From NCBI RefSeq assembly GCF_011320095.1, contig NZ_JAANOY010000003.1, positions 124,001 through 188,000 on the forward strand: a stretch of DNA of 64,000 nucleotides. Reading direction: 5' to 3'. The first letter of the stretch is position 1. Every line of letters starts with the position of its first letter. This document shows positions 7,708-20,505 of the stretch, piece after piece. The notes below the pieces were generated by a model. It did no database searches, was not told the DNA's origin, and saw only the letters and a list, made by a program, of their open reading frames with translations. The position numbers were made by a program, and so were the translations under genes. Origin of the DNA: Cognatiluteimonas telluris. GTDB taxonomy: Bacteria; Pseudomonadota; Gammaproteobacteria; Xanthomonadales; Xanthomonadaceae.

Positions 7708-8388
7708 ATGAAGTTGCGTTTGCTTGCCGCCGCCACCCTGGCGGCCATGACCCTGACCGCGGGCACGGCCCTCGCCCAGGACACCACCTCCGCCAAGGGC
7801 CAGCTCAGCTACGCCCTGGGATACCAGCTTGGCCGCGAAGCCGCCGAAAGCGGGGAAGCCCTCGATGTCGCCACCATGACCCGCGCGCTGCAGGACGGCT
7901 TCGCGAAGAAGGAACCGACGGTGCCGGTTGCGCAGATGCGCACCGCCTACCAGGGCATGCAGCAGCGGCTGCAGGCCAAGGCCAAGGCCGCGTTCGACAA
8001 GGCCGCTGCCGACAACAAGGTCAAGAGCGATGCGTTCCTTGCCCAGAACAAGGCCAAGGCAGGCGTCAAGGTGCTGCCCAGCGGCGCCCAGTACCGCGTG
8101 ATGGAAGTCGGCACCGGCGCCAAGCCGACGATGGCCAGCACGGTTTCGCTCGAATACGCCGGTCCTTACCTCTTCGGCGATCGCAGCCACGCCCAGCCTG
8201 CGCAGAAGGTTCCGGAGATGAAGATCAGCCAGATCGACATGCCGGGGATGCGTGAAGTGCTGATGCAGATGCCGGCGGGATCCAAGTGGGAAATCGTCAT
8301 CCCCTCGGCCTGGGGTAACGACATCCGCTCCCAGATGCCGCCGAATGCCGCCGCGGTGTACGAAGTCAAGTTGCTGTCGGTGAAGTGA
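7708..8388 (+). CDS. Periplasmic FKBP-type peptidyl-prolyl isomerase, apparently degenerate
   Basis: A 226-residue secreted protein with a signal peptide cut near TALAQD. A helical FKBP_N-type dimerisation domain (about residues 28-110, from YALGYQLGREAA) is followed by a C-terminal FKBP fold, as in Mip/FkpA. The fold is clear from SGAQYRVMEVGTG, MPAGSKWEIVIPS and MPPNAAAVYEVKLL. Several active-site positions differ from the family: the VFDSS-type strand reads LFGDRS, the IxGW tryptophan loop reads DMPGM, and AYG reads AWG. I infer chaperone or dimer function with little isomerase activity. GGAGG lies 11 bases before the ATG. Confidence 0.82.
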   Translation: MKLRLLAAATLAAMTLTAGTALAQDTTSAKGQLSYALGYQLGREAAESGEALDVATMTRALQDGFAKKEPTVPVAQMRTAYQGMQQRLQAKAKAAFDKAAADNKVKSDAFLAQNKAKAGVKVLPSGAQYRVMEVGTGAKPTMASTVSLEYAGPYLFGDRSHAQPAQKVPEMKISQIDMPGMREVLMQMPAGSKWEIVIPSAWGNDIRSQMPPNAAAVYEVKLLSVK

Positions 8389-8422
8389 CGGGCAACCGTA
8401 TCCGCTGTTTTCCCATGTAACG

Positions 8423-8456
8423 CGACAACGCCGGCCCTGCGCCGGCGTTGTCGTTT
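8423..8456 (+). terminator. Terminator after the FKBP gene
   Basis: A perfect 13-bp stem, CGACAACGCCGGC (8423-8435) with GCCGGCGTTGTCG (8441-8453), closes a five-base loop and runs into a short T stretch. The next gene starts only nine bases after it. Confidence 0.8.
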
Positions 8457-8465
8457 GAGAGACCG

Positions 8466-8660
8466 ATGACGACCCCGTTCCGCGCCGTGCTCAGCCCATG
8501 CATCGGCATCTGCGCCCTCGATGCGACGGGCCACTGCCTGGGCTGCCATCGCACTTCCTCCGAGATCGCGCGCTGGATCCAGATGGGCGATGACGAGCGC
8601 CTGCGCTTGATGGAAACGGTATTACCGCTGCGCGAAGCCCGCGCCGCCGAGCGCGCGTGA
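8466..8660 (+). CDS. DUF1289 family small Cys-rich protein
   Basis: A 64-residue protein of the DUF1289 family (Fe-S-like small proteins of unknown function). The signature SPCIGICALD-x-GHCLGCHRTSSEIARW supplies four cysteines, known in the family to suggest metal binding. The start at 8466 (MTTPFRAVL) follows GAGA and begins just before the conserved block. A TTG start at 8448 would fall inside the terminator stem and is rejected. Its stop overlaps the GTG start of the Nudix gene (GTGA), which in turn overlaps the sulfurtransferase, forming a coupled chain. Confidence 0.88.
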   Translation: MTTPFRAVLSPCIGICALDATGHCLGCHRTSSEIARWIQMGDDERLRLMETVLPLREARAAERA

Positions 8661-9280
8661 TCACTTCGCCGTCGCTGGATCGAATCCGCCTGGCGGTGCA
8701 TCCACTGGACCAGCTGCCCCGCGGCCGGTGCTGGAACCATGCCGAAGTGGACGGACTGTTGCCGCCCTCGTCGCCGGTCGCCGCCGCCGTGCTCGTGGGT
8801 TTGGTGCCGCGTCCGCAAGGGCTACGCGTGTTGTTGACGAGGCGCACGGACGCGCTGCGCCACCATGCCGGCCAGGTTAGCTTTCCCGGCGGCCGGATCG
8901 AGGACTTCGACCTCGACCCCGCGGCAGCGGCCATCCGCGAGACCAGCGAGGAAATCGGCATCGGCCCGGCCAGCATCACCCCGTTGGGCTACCTGGACCC
9001 GATCGCCACGGTCACCGGATTCCGGGTGTTGCCGCTGGTGGCCGCGATCGACGTTGGTTACGTGGCCGCACCGGATCCACGCGAGGTGGACGAGGTGTTC
9101 GAGGTGGCGTTCGAGGCCTTGATGGCGCCGTCCAACCTGCAGTCGATTCCGATCGACCGGGGCGGGCGCACGCGGTCGGTGCTGCAGTTCGCCGATGCCG
9201 TGCATCCCGGCCAGCGCATCTGGGGCGTCAGTGCATCGATCCTGTTGAACCTGCGACACCGACTGGAGGCAAGCCGATGA
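8657..9280 (+). CDS. Nudix hydrolase, coenzyme A pyrophosphatase NudL type
   Basis: Predicted to hydrolyse coenzyme A or its derivatives to 4'-phosphopantetheine and 3',5'-ADP. The 207-residue protein shows the CoAse-specific signature LLTRRTDALRHHAGQVSFPG directly before the Nudix box (IRETSEEIGI). It starts with GTG, overlapping the DUF1289 stop by four bases, and its own stop overlaps the next gene's ATG. No other start gives the complete N-terminal helix. Substrate is inferred from the UPF0035-type motif only. Confidence 0.88.
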   Translation: MITSPSLDRIRLAVHPLDQLPRGRCWNHAEVDGLLPPSSPVAAAVLVGLVPRPQGLRVLLTRRTDALRHHAGQVSFPGGRIEDFDLDPAAAAIRETSEEIGIGPASITPLGYLDPIATVTGFRVLPLVAAIDVGYVAAPDPREVDEVFEVAFEALMAPSNLQSIPIDRGGRTRSVLQFADAVHPGQRIWGVSASILLNLRHRLEASR

Positions 9281-10125
9281 GCGGATGGACCACGCTGGTG
9301 CAGGCCGAAACGCTCGCCACCGCACTCGGGCGCGATGACCTGGCCATCGTCGATTGCCGCTTCGCACTGGTGAATCCTGGTGCGGGCGAGTCCGCCTACC
9401 TCCAGGGCCACATTCCCGGTGCCGTCTACGCGCACCTGGAGCGCGACCTGTCAGATCACGCCCGCCATGGCGAAGGCAGGCACCCCTGGCCGGACGAGGC
9501 AGCCTTCCTCGCCAAGCTCGGCCGCTGGGGTATCACCCCGCAGCACCAGGTCGTAGCCTATGACGATGGCGGCGGCATGATGGCGGCGCGCTTGTGGTTC
9601 TTGTTGCGCACGCTCGGGCACCAGAAGGTTGCTGTGCTGGATGGCGGGTGGGCGCGCTGGACCGCACTGGGGCTGAAGGTCGACAGTTCGGTGCCGCCAC
9701 CTTCCAGCCTGCGTTACCCGGGCCGCTTCGATCGCAGCCGGCTCCTCGATGCCAGCCAGGTGCAGGCACGCCTGGCGCAGGGCGACCTGCTGGTCGATGC
9801 GCGGGCGGCCGACCGCTTCCGCGGCGAGAACGAGATGATCGATCGCCTCGGCGGGCACGTTCCGGGCGCGCGCAGCCGTCCGTACACGGACAACCTCGTC
9901 GACGGGCGCCTGCGCTCGCCGATCGAACTGGCCGCGGCATTCCGTGCGCTGATCGACGGCCACGCGCCGGAAGACGTCATGGTGATGTGCGGCAGTGGCG
10001 TCACCGCCTGCCATCACCTGCTGGCGATGGAGCGCGCGGGCATCACCGGCGCGAAACTGTTCACCGGATCCTGGAGCGGCTGGATCAGCGACCCCGATCG
10101 TCCGGTTGCGACCGGCCCGGAGTGA
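9277..10125 (+). CDS. sseA: 3-mercaptopyruvate or thiosulfate sulfurtransferase
   Basis: Two-domain rhodanese protein of 282 residues that transfers sulfane sulfur to thiophilic acceptors. The inactive N-terminal rhodanese domain covers about residues 8-140; the catalytic one covers 160-278. The active loop is CGSGVTA with the sulfur-carrying cysteine near residue 238. The CGSGVT form is typical of mercaptopyruvate sulfurtransferases (rhodaneses usually have CRKGVT), which favours the sseA assignment. The ATG overlaps the Nudix stop (ATGA). Confidence 0.9.
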   Translation: MSGWTTLVQAETLATALGRDDLAIVDCRFALVNPGAGESAYLQGHIPGAVYAHLERDLSDHARHGEGRHPWPDEAAFLAKLGRWGITPQHQVVAYDDGGGMMAARLWFLLRTLGHQKVAVLDGGWARWTALGLKVDSSVPPPSSLRYPGRFDRSRLLDASQVQARLAQGDLLVDARAADRFRGENEMIDRLGGHVPGARSRPYTDNLVDGRLRSPIELAAAFRALIDGHAPEDVMVMCGSGVTACHHLLAMERAGITGAKLFTGSWSGWISDPDRPVATGPE

Positions 10126-10238
10126 GGCCGGCGACCCGCGCCCGCTGGCGGAAGGGCGCGCAACGGCACGGCCGACATTCCGCGTTGCGGCTTTGGGGCG
10201 GGGAGAAAGCGATCACCTTCCCATGCCGAGGCGGGGCG

Positions 10239-11012
10239 TTACTTGCCGAGTTTGGCGACCAGCGCCCGCAGCCCGGCCTGGGTGTCGGCGGCGAACCAGG
10301 CGTCGATGAAGGCAGGCAGGTGGATGCGTTCCGGTCGCAGCGCGTCGACGAGATCCGCGCGCGCGATCGCGCGCGTCTGCAGCATCGGTTGCGACGGCAA
10401 CGCGAGCAGCGTCCCCAGCCAGGCCACCGCCCGCGGCGTCACGGCATCGAGCGCGACCACTTCGTCGACGAGCCCGATCGCGAGCGCCTGTTGCGCATCG
10501 ACCAGTTCGCCGGCCACCAGCAGCCGTTCGGCGCGATGGGCACCCACGACGCGTGCCAGGACGTGCTGGATGCCTTCGGGCGCGACCAGCCCGACCTGGG
10601 TCTCGTTCAGTCCGATCCGGAACGGCGATGCGTCATCCGGTGCGCGTCCCATGATCCGGTAGTCGCAGCACAGCGCCAGCACGCAGCCGCCGGCAGGCGC
10701 ATGGCCCGCAAGCGCTGCGACCACCGGTACGGGTGCCGCGGCCAACGAGCGCGCAGCGGCGAAAAAACAGTTCCAGGCGCTCGCCAGCGCCTGCCGGTCC
10801 GGGCCCAGGGACAACAGCAAGGGCACGTCCAGGCCGGCAGAAAACACCTTCGGCCCCCCGGACAGCACGATCCCGCGCGCACCGGCGTCGATCGCCTGCG
10901 CCAGGGCGTCGACCAATGCCGTGCACAGCGCCGGATTCAAGGCGTTCACCGGCGGACGTGCGAGTTGCAGCTCGTGGATGTCGCCGTGGACGACGCGTCG
11001 GACCAGTTCCAT
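10239..11012 (-). CDS. Delta3,delta2-enoyl-CoA isomerase (ECI1-like crotonase)
   Basis: Crotonase-family enzyme of 257 residues. In contrast to the hydratase at 6735, the first catalytic glutamate position is lost (GGCVLALCCDYR), while the second region reads RIGLNETQVGLVAPEG. This CDYRIMG...IGLNETQ combination is characteristic of mitochondrial-type enoyl-CoA delta isomerases, which move cis-3 double bonds for oxidation of unsaturated fatty acids. It stands alone, convergent with sseA. The alternative is an unspecified enoyl-CoA hydratase/isomerase. Confidence 0.82.
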   Translation of the reverse strand: MELVRRVVHGDIHELQLARPPVNALNPALCTALVDALAQAIDAGARGIVLSGGPKVFSAGLDVPLLLSLGPDRQALASAWNCFFAAARSLAAAPVPVVAALAGHAPAGGCVLALCCDYRIMGRAPDDASPFRIGLNETQVGLVAPEGIQHVLARVVGAHRAERLLVAGELVDAQQALAIGLVDEVVALDAVTPRAVAWLGTLLALPSQPMLQTRAIARADLVDALRPERIHLPAFIDAWFAADTQAGLRALVAKLGK

Positions 11013-11076
11013 GGGTGCCTCGTGCAGTCAGTGGGCCCGCACGAATTGCGCTGCGGGAGGGCGGTATCATAGGACG

Positions 11077-11538
11077 ATGCACGTCAACCGACCCGGTCTG
11101 TCCCTGCGACTCGCCGCTTTCGCGGTATTTTCCTGCCTGGTCGCGGGCCAGGCGTGGGCCGCGGCGGGCGATTGCGCGCCGCAGGTCCGCGATGGCTGGA
11201 TCCGGGATCCGATCGGGCCGATGCAGACGATGCTCGCGGGGTATGGCCGCATCGAGAACCCATGCCCGGCGACGGTCGTCGTCGTCGGTGCGGAAAGCGC
11301 CGCATTCGCGGATGTGTCGATCCATCGCACCACCGTGGCCGATGGCATGAGCCGCATGCGCGCGGTGCCGGAGCTGCCCATCGCGCCGGATGATGCCGCC
11401 GTGCTCGAACCGGGCGGCATGCACCTGATGCTGATGCAGCCCGCGACGACTCCCGTGGTGGGCGACCATGTCCGGATCGACCTGCGCCTGCAGGACGGTC
11501 GCCGGATCCAGGGCGACTTCGTCGTCCGTTCGCCCTGA
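11077..11538 (+). CDS. Periplasmic copper chaperone PCu(A)C
   Basis: A 153-residue secreted protein with a signal peptide ending near GQAWAAAG. The family binds Cu(I) through an H(M)-x10-M-x21-H-x-M motif; here VSIHRTTVADGMSRM and GGMHLMLMQP supply the histidines and methionines at suitable spacing. It is expected to deliver copper to the CuA site of cytochrome c oxidase. The start at 11077 (MHVNRPG) precedes a normal signal peptide; longer in-frame starts would run into the convergent isomerase promoter. It is single, without SCO1 or oxidase genes beside it. Confidence 0.88.
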   Translation: MHVNRPGLSLRLAAFAVFSCLVAGQAWAAAGDCAPQVRDGWIRDPIGPMQTMLAGYGRIENPCPATVVVVGAESAAFADVSIHRTTVADGMSRMRAVPELPIAPDDAAVLEPGGMHLMLMQPATTPVVGDHVRIDLRLQDGRRIQGDFVVRSP

Positions 11539-11655
11539 ACATCGGGCGCTTCACGGGTTGAAACAGCGCGGCGGGTCGCCGCGGACTGTCCGGGATGAAT
11601 CAATCGCCGCATGAGTCCCGCCTGCAGGTCGCGCCTGCGGAACTCCGATCGGGCG

Positions 11656-12203
11656 TCAGTCCTGCGCCTGGCAGGCCTTTCGCACGGCGTCCGGCAGTGG
11701 CGACGGCTGCCCGCGCTGCTTGTCGATCCAGACCATCACCACGTTGCCGTCGGCGTACAGCACCGATGCATCGTCGGCATGCACGATGCGATGGCCGATG
11801 GTCAGGCTCGTCCCGCCCAGCCGCTCGACGAACAGCTCGACCACGACCTCATTGGGCCAGGCGATCGGACGCCGGTAGTTGACATGCGCCGCGGCGACGA
11901 CAGGCGCGACGTTGTCGTCGATCCATTCGCCCGGCAACTGGATCATCCAGCGCAGGCGCGCTTCCTCCAGGTAGCTGAGGAACTTGGAATTGTTGACGTG
12001 GTTGAACGCGTCCAGGTCGCGCCAGCGCACGGAAAGCGGCACGCGGATCAGGCTGGTCGGCGGCGCCCCCGGGGGCGTCGCCGGTGCGGCTGGCGCGACA
12101 GGGTCGGCGCCGGTTTTCGCCTGCTTTCGCGGCGGGCCTTTGGGAGCGCTTTTCGCCCCCGGTGCCTTCCGGGCGCGCTTCTTCGACGCCGGTTGCTCGT
12201 CGC

Positions 12204-12207
<4 letters not shown>
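11656..12207 (-). CDS. Hot-dog acyl-CoA thioesterase with low-complexity N-terminus
   Basis: A 183-residue protein whose C-terminal 130 residues are a 4HBT hot-dog domain ([28 protein letters not shown], with the catalytic-loop aspartate and asparagines). That is the FadM/YbgC type, which hydrolyses acyl-CoA thioesters. Residues 1-50 are a Lys/Ala/Pro-rich, probably disordered extension ([20 protein letters not shown]) not typical of the family. The ATG at 12207 overlaps the uvrA stop by four bases, so it is translationally coupled to uvrA. An internal start after the extension would leave this overlap unexplained, so the long form is preferred. Confidence 0.85.
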
Positions 12208-15083
<2,876 letters not shown>

Positions 15084-15541
15084 CGGTGGCAGGGTCTCTG
15101 GTTCCCGGCAGGGCCGGCAGGGGGAGGGAAGCCCGGCGCGGAGCGCAGGACAACAGGGGAGCGTAACGAGCCATCCAGATGGGGGCAAATCGGCACATTT
15201 GCCAGCATCTCAGCGCCGCATCGCAGCACCTGCGACGGCTGGATTCAGGCAGGTGAGGGCGAGGCCGGAGAGCCCGCGGCCTGGAGGCGGGTGGAGGCGG
15301 GTGGCGTCCCGGTCGGCGCGGTCCAGTCCGGGCGGCGATGGATCGCGCGGGCCCCGGCCGGGCAGGGGCGTGTCCGCCGGCAGCCCGGGCGATTGCCCGG
15401 CGGCGGCCAGCTGGTCCGGGTCCCGGGTGGTCAGGGCGGCGGCAGGTTGACCCTAAGCCACTGAAACCCCTACAATTCCGCTTCTGTCCGCCCTCGATGG
15501 CGCGACAGGCGACCAAAAATAACTACAGAGGAAGTCTGGTC
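15084..15541. other. Intergenic region between divergent uvrA and rplU
   Basis: 458 bases without a convincing gene. The right end holds the rplU promoter and leader. The left part is GC-rich, with repeated GGTGGAGGCGGG and CCGGGC stretches. Reading frames through it are Pro/Gly/Arg-rich shadows of uvrA. The uvrA promoter must lie here but I cannot place it. Confidence 0.6.
15447..15476 (+). promoter_or_regulatory. Sigma70-type promoter of rplU-rpmA
   Basis: TTGACC (15447-15452), an 18-base spacer and TACAAT (15471-15476) form a strong housekeeping promoter. Transcription would begin near 15483, leaving a leader of about 60 bases with GAGGAAG before the rplU ATG. Confidence 0.85.
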
Positions 15542-15862
15542 ATGTACGCAGTTGTTGTTACCGGCGGTAAGCAGTACCGCGTGATGCAGGGCGAGCGGCT
15601 CCGCGTCGAGTTGCTCGATCTGGAAGCGGGCAAGGATGTCACCTTCGACCAGTTGCTGATGCTTGGCGACAGCGACGGGGTGAAGCTGGGCGAAGACCTC
15701 AAGGGTGCCAGCGTCACCGCCAAGGTGCTCGGCCACGGCCGCGCCGACAAGATCCGCATCGTCAAATTCCGTCGCCGCAAGCACCATCGCAAGCAGATGG
15801 GGCATCGGCAGCACTACACCGAAATCGAGATCACCGGCATTGCCGGTGGCGACAAGAAGTAA
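15542..15862 (+). CDS. rplU: 50S ribosomal protein L21
   Basis: Large-subunit ribosomal protein of 106 residues that binds 23S rRNA. The start [14 protein letters not shown] and the basic block [20 protein letters not shown] are diagnostic for L21. First gene of the rplU-rpmA unit, with its promoter at 15447-15476 and rpmA 12 bases downstream. Confidence 0.98.
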   Translation: MYAVVVTGGKQYRVMQGERLRVELLDLEAGKDVTFDQLLMLGDSDGVKLGEDLKGASVTAKVLGHGRADKIRIVKFRRRKHHRKQMGHRQHYTEIEITGIAGGDKK

Positions 15863-15874
15863 GGAGAAGCAGCC

Positions 15875-16132
15875 ATGGCACATAAAAAGGGCGTAGGTTC
15901 CTCGCGCAACGGCCGCGACTCCAACCCGAAATACCTCGGCGTCAAGATCTATGGTGGCCAGGCGATCGAAGCCGGCAACATCATCGTCCGCCAGCGCGGC
16001 ACCCAGTTCCATCCGGGCATGGGCGTCGGCCTGGGCCGCGACCACACGCTGTTCGCGCTGGTCGATGGCAAGGTCGAGTTCACCGTCAAGGGGCTGAAGA
16101 AGCGCCGCACAGTGAACGTCGTCGCGGCGTAA
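15875..16132 (+). CDS. rpmA: 50S ribosomal protein L27
   Basis: An 85-residue ribosomal protein whose N-terminus reaches the peptidyl-transferase centre. [24 protein letters not shown] is the invariant family start and [24 protein letters not shown] the core. The N-terminus begins directly at the mature MAHKKG form, without the extra cleavable leader found in Firmicutes. AAGGAG lies before the ATG; a terminator follows. Confidence 0.98.
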   Translation: MAHKKGVGSSRNGRDSNPKYLGVKIYGGQAIEAGNIIVRQRGTQFHPGMGVGLGRDHTLFALVDGKVEFTVKGLKKRRTVNVVAA

Positions 16133-16155
16133 GCCCGACGCGCTTTAGATGAGAG

Positions 16156-16181
16156 GCCCCGCTTCGGCGGGGCTTTTCGTT
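16156..16181 (+). terminator. Terminator after rpmA
   Basis: GCCCCGC (16156-16162), loop TTCG, GCGGGGC (16167-16173), then TTTTCGTTT. A stable UUCG tetraloop hairpin 24 bases past the rpmA stop; obgE therefore probably has its own promoter. Confidence 0.9.
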
Positions 16182-16235
16182 TCTGCCGCCGTTTCCAGCA
16201 ACCGCTGGAATGACGTGCCCGACACTTCGCGTTAG

Positions 16236-17381
<1,146 letters not shown>

Positions 17382-17402
17382 TCGCGATACGCATTGCCCA
17401 AC

Positions 17403-17429
17403 AAAAAACCCGGCCGAAGCCGGGTTTTT
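17403..17429. terminator. Bidirectional terminator between obgE and rpsT
   Basis: AACCCGGC (17407-17414) pairs with GCCGGGTT (17419-17426) around CGAA. An A-run lies before it and a T-run after it, so it can stop transcription of the convergent genes from both sides. Confidence 0.9.
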
Positions 17430-17451
17430 CGCTGCCGTGTCGCTGGCGGCC

Positions 17452-17721
17452 TCAGGCGGCCTGAAGCGCGCGGATGCGTGCGGTCAGGCGGCTCTTGTGG
17501 CGGGCGGCCTTGTTCTTGTGGATCAGGCCACGCGCACTGAAACGGTCGAGGATCGGCTGCGCGATCGCGAATGCGGCATTGGCGCCGGCGGCGTCGTTGG
17601 CGTCGATCGCCTTGATGACTTTCTTGACGGCGGTGCGCAGCATCGAGCGCTGGGCGCCGTTGCGGGCATTGCGCACGACAGCCTGCTTGGCGCGCTTCTT
17701 GGCGGACTTGATGTTGGCCAC
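17452..17721 (-). CDS. rpsT: 30S ribosomal protein S20
   Basis: An 89-residue basic primary 16S rRNA-binding protein. [21 protein letters not shown] and the helical [15 protein letters not shown] block are diagnostic. The gene has a strong promoter at 17818-17846 and a leader of about 90 bases, in which translational autoregulation known for S20 could act. Divergent from murJ. Confidence 0.97.
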   Translation of the reverse strand: MANIKSAKKRAKQAVVRNARNGAQRSMLRTAVKKVIKAIDANDAAGANAAFAIAQPILDRFSARGLIHKNKAARHKSRLTARIRALQAA

Positions 17722-17817
17722 GATGGAATCCTGGAAATTTGGGATGGAGAAAAAAGGAGTGGAACCGGGTCGGCTGGAGCAGGAAAAGCCGAGGGCATCC
17801 GGCCAGCCAGACCGAAA

Positions 17818-17846
17818 AGTATGGGCGATTCAGCCACTTGCGTCAA
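17818..17846 (-). promoter_or_regulatory. Sigma70-type promoter of rpsT
   Basis: On the minus strand TTGACG (17846-17841), a 17-base spacer and CATACT (17823-17818). It ends 18 bases before the murJ start, so the murJ and rpsT control regions overlap. Confidence 0.85.
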
Positions 17847-17864
17847 CCTGGAGGGGGCGGCCCG

Positions 17865-19487
17865 ATGAGCGGCCCCATCGCCCCGGCCGCCCCCCGCGCC
17901 AGCCTGCTGCGCGGGCTGCTGTCGTTCAGCAGCATGACCATGGTTTCGCGGGTCCTGGGCCTGGTCCGGGACCAGTCGATCAGCTACGTCTTCGGCGCCA
18001 GCGCGGCCACCGACGCCTTCATGGTGGCGTTCCGGATCCCCAACTTCATGCGCCGGCTGTTCGCGGAAGGCTCGTTCTCGACCGCCTTCGTCCCGGTGTT
18101 CACGGAGGTCAAGGAAACCCGCCCGCGCGAGGAACTGCGGGAACTGCTGTCGCGGGTCGCCGGCACCCTGGGCGCGGTGTTGATGGTGGTTACCGCCCTG
18201 GGCCTGCTGCTGGCTCCCCAGCTGGCGGAAGTCTTCGCCCCGCATGATCCGCACAAGTTCGGGTTGCTGGTGCAGTTGATCCGGCTGACGTTCCCGTTCC
18301 TGCTGTTCGTCTCGATGACGGCGCTGGCCGGTGGCGTGCTCAACAGCTTCCATCGCTTCGGCCTGCCGGCGCTGACGCCGGTGATCCTCAACCTGTGCAT
18401 GATCGCCGGCGCCTTGTGGCTGGCGCCGCGGCTGCAGGTGCCGATCCTGGCAATGGGCTGGGCGGTGCTCGCGGCGGGCGTGCTGCAGCTGCTGTTCCTG
18501 CTGCCGGCGCTGCGCGGGCTGAACCTGCTGACGCTGCCGCGCTGGGGCTGGACGCATCCGGGCGTGCGCAAGGTGATGAGGCTGATGGTGCCGACGTTGT
18601 TCGGCTCGTCGGTGGCGCAGATCAACCTGCTGCTCGACACCTGGATCGCCGCTTATCTCATCACCCGCTCGCAGACCTGGCTGTCGCTGGCCGACCGCTT
18701 CCTGGAGCTGCCGCTGGGCGTGTTCGGCATCGCGCTGGGGACGGTGATCCTGCCGGCGCTGTCGCAGCATCACGTGCGATCGGATCGCGAGGGCTTCTCG
18801 CGCGCGCTGGACTGGGGCCTTCGCAACACGTTGATGATCGCGGTGCCGGCGGCGCTGGGCCTGATGCTGCTGGGCGAGCCGCTGGTGGCGACGATGTTCC
18901 AGCACGGCCGCTTCAGCGCGTTCGATACCCGGATGACGGCCTTGTCGGTGTTCGGCCTGAGCTTTGGCCTGCCGGCATTCGCCTTGGTGAAAGTGGTGCT
19001 GCCGGCGTTCTACGCGCGCCAGGACACGCGCACGCCGGTGCGCGCCGGGGTGACGGCGCTGATCGCCAACATGGTGCTGAACATCGCGATCCTGGCGCTG
19101 ATGTACGTGTTCTGGGTTCCCGAGGCCTCCAAGGCGGGCGGGGTCTGGGCCACGCTTGCGCAAACCCCGGGACTGCACCTTGCGCTCGGGATCGCCAGTG
19201 CCCTGTCCAGCTACATCAACCTCGTCCTGCTGTGGCGCTGGCTCAAGCGCGATGGCGTGTACCAGCCGCAACCCGGCTGGGGCCGCTTCAGCCTGCGCCT
19301 GGCGCTGGCGAGCGCAGCCCTGTGCGTGGCGGTGCTGGCGGGCAAGTCCCTGGCGCCCGACTTCACCAGCGCTCCGGTGCTGGCGCGGATCGGCTGGCTG
19401 CTGGCGCTGGTCGCGGCCGGCGGCGGCGCCTATGCCATCGCGCTGCTGGCGATGGGCTGGCGCCTGCGCGAGTTGCGCGAGCATTGA
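17865..19487 (+). CDS. murJ: Lipid II flippase MurJ
   Basis: Polytopic MATE-like inner-membrane protein that flips lipid-linked peptidoglycan precursor. The 540-residue product has about 14 hydrophobic segments and the family N-terminus SMTMVSRVLGLVRDQ, then ATDAFMVAFRIPNFMRRLFAEGSFS. An aspartate/arginine-containing loop KVVLPAFYARQDTRTPV is also present. The start at 17865 follows GGAGGGGG. It heads the murJ-ribF-ileS-lspA-ispH neighbourhood. Confidence 0.96.
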   Translation: MSGPIAPAAPRASLLRGLLSFSSMTMVSRVLGLVRDQSISYVFGASAATDAFMVAFRIPNFMRRLFAEGSFSTAFVPVFTEVKETRPREELRELLSRVAGTLGAVLMVVTALGLLLAPQLAEVFAPHDPHKFGLLVQLIRLTFPFLLFVSMTALAGGVLNSFHRFGLPALTPVILNLCMIAGALWLAPRLQVPILAMGWAVLAAGVLQLLFLLPALRGLNLLTLPRWGWTHPGVRKVMRLMVPTLFGSSVAQINLLLDTWIAAYLITRSQTWLSLADRFLELPLGVFGIALGTVILPALSQHHVRSDREGFSRALDWGLRNTLMIAVPAALGLMLLGEPLVATMFQHGRFSAFDTRMTALSVFGLSFGLPAFALVKVVLPAFYARQDTRTPVRAGVTALIANMVLNIAILALMYVFWVPEASKAGGVWATLAQTPGLHLALGIASALSSYINLVLLWRWLKRDGVYQPQPGWGRFSLRLALASAALCVAVLAGKSLAPDFTSAPVLARIGWLLALVAAGGGAYAIALLAMGWRLRELREH

Positions 19488-19519
19488 GACTCGGCCGCGT
19501 GGCTATACTTCAAGGTTCC

Positions 19520-20503
19520 ATGAGCAGGCTGTTCCGTGACGTCGAAGGCGGGCTTTCGTGCCCCCAAGGCAGCGTGGTCTGCATCGGCGCTTTCGACGGC
19601 TTGCACCTCGGCCATCGCGCGCTGGTGCGCCACGCGGTCGCGCGTGCGCGTGAACTCGGCGTGCCATCGGTGGCGCTCGGCTTCGAGCCGCTGCCGCGGG
19701 AATTCTTCGCCAGCGACGCGCCGCCACCGCGGCTGACGCTGCCGCGGCAGAAGATCGAAGGCCTGCGCGCGCTGGGCGTGGATGTCATCGGCCTGCTGCG
19801 CTTCAACGCGCGGCTGGCGGCGATGTCGGCGCAGGACTTCGTGCGCGCCGTGCTGGTCGTGCGGCTGCAGGCGAAGGAAGTCTGGGTCGGTCCCGGATTC
19901 CGTTTTGGCCACGGTCGCGAAGGCGATCTGGCGTTGCTGCGCCAGCTCGGGATGCAATTTGGATTCAGCGCGCACGCCATCGCGCCGGTCGCCGTGGATG
20001 GCGAACGCGTGTCGAGCACGCGCATCCGCGAGGCGCTGGCGGCGGGCGATTTCGCCACCGCCACGCGCCTGCTCGGGCGTCCGTATTCGATCGCCGGCCG
20101 CGTCGTGCGCGGCAACCAGCTCGGACGCACGCTCGGCTTCCCGACCGCCAACCTGCGCTTCGACGGCAAGCAGCCGGCGCTGTCCGGCATCTTCGCCACC
20201 CGCGTGCACGGCGTGGGCGATCGGCCGATGCCGGCGGTGGCGAGCTTCGGCACGCGACCCACGGTCGCCGGCACCACGCCGCTGCTGGAAGCGCACCTGT
20301 TCGATTTCGACGGCGATCTCTACGGCCGCCACATCGACGTCGAATTCGTCGCCCGCCTGCGCGACGAGCAGCACTTCGCCGGCCTGCCGTCGCTGGTGGC
20401 GCAGATGCGCGTCGATGCCGCGCAGGCGCGTGAACGGCTCGCTCCCGATCCCGGATCCGCTCGCCCGCGTGCGGACCTTCCACTCCAACCACAACGAGCC
20501 TGA
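19520..20503 (+). CDS. ribF: Bifunctional riboflavin kinase/FAD synthetase
   Basis: Makes FMN from riboflavin and FAD from FMN. The N-terminal FMN-adenylyltransferase domain (about residues 15-180) shows [13 protein letters not shown] and [13 protein letters not shown]. The C-terminal kinase domain (185-310) shows [11 protein letters not shown] and GIFATRV. At 327 residues the length is normal, with a Pro/Ala tail. The start at 19520 lies 32 bases after murJ and just after TATACT (19504-19509). The ileS GTG begins two bases after its stop. Confidence 0.96.
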   Translation: MSRLFRDVEGGLSCPQGSVVCIGAFDGLHLGHRALVRHAVARARELGVPSVALGFEPLPREFFASDAPPPRLTLPRQKIEGLRALGVDVIGLLRFNARLAAMSAQDFVRAVLVVRLQAKEVWVGPGFRFGHGREGDLALLRQLGMQFGFSAHAIAPVAVDGERVSSTRIREALAAGDFATATRLLGRPYSIAGRVVRGNQLGRTLGFPTANLRFDGKQPALSGIFATRVHGVGDRPMPAVASFGTRPTVAGTTPLLEAHLFDFDGDLYGRHIDVEFVARLRDEQHFAGLPSLVAQMRVDAAQARERLAPDPGSARPRADLPLQPQRA

Positions 20504-20505
20504 GC

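Noticed and set aside
19485-19509. Promoter TTGAGA/TATACT before ribF
   Set aside because: The spacer is only 13 bases; the TATACT alone may be used, but I cannot support a full promoter.
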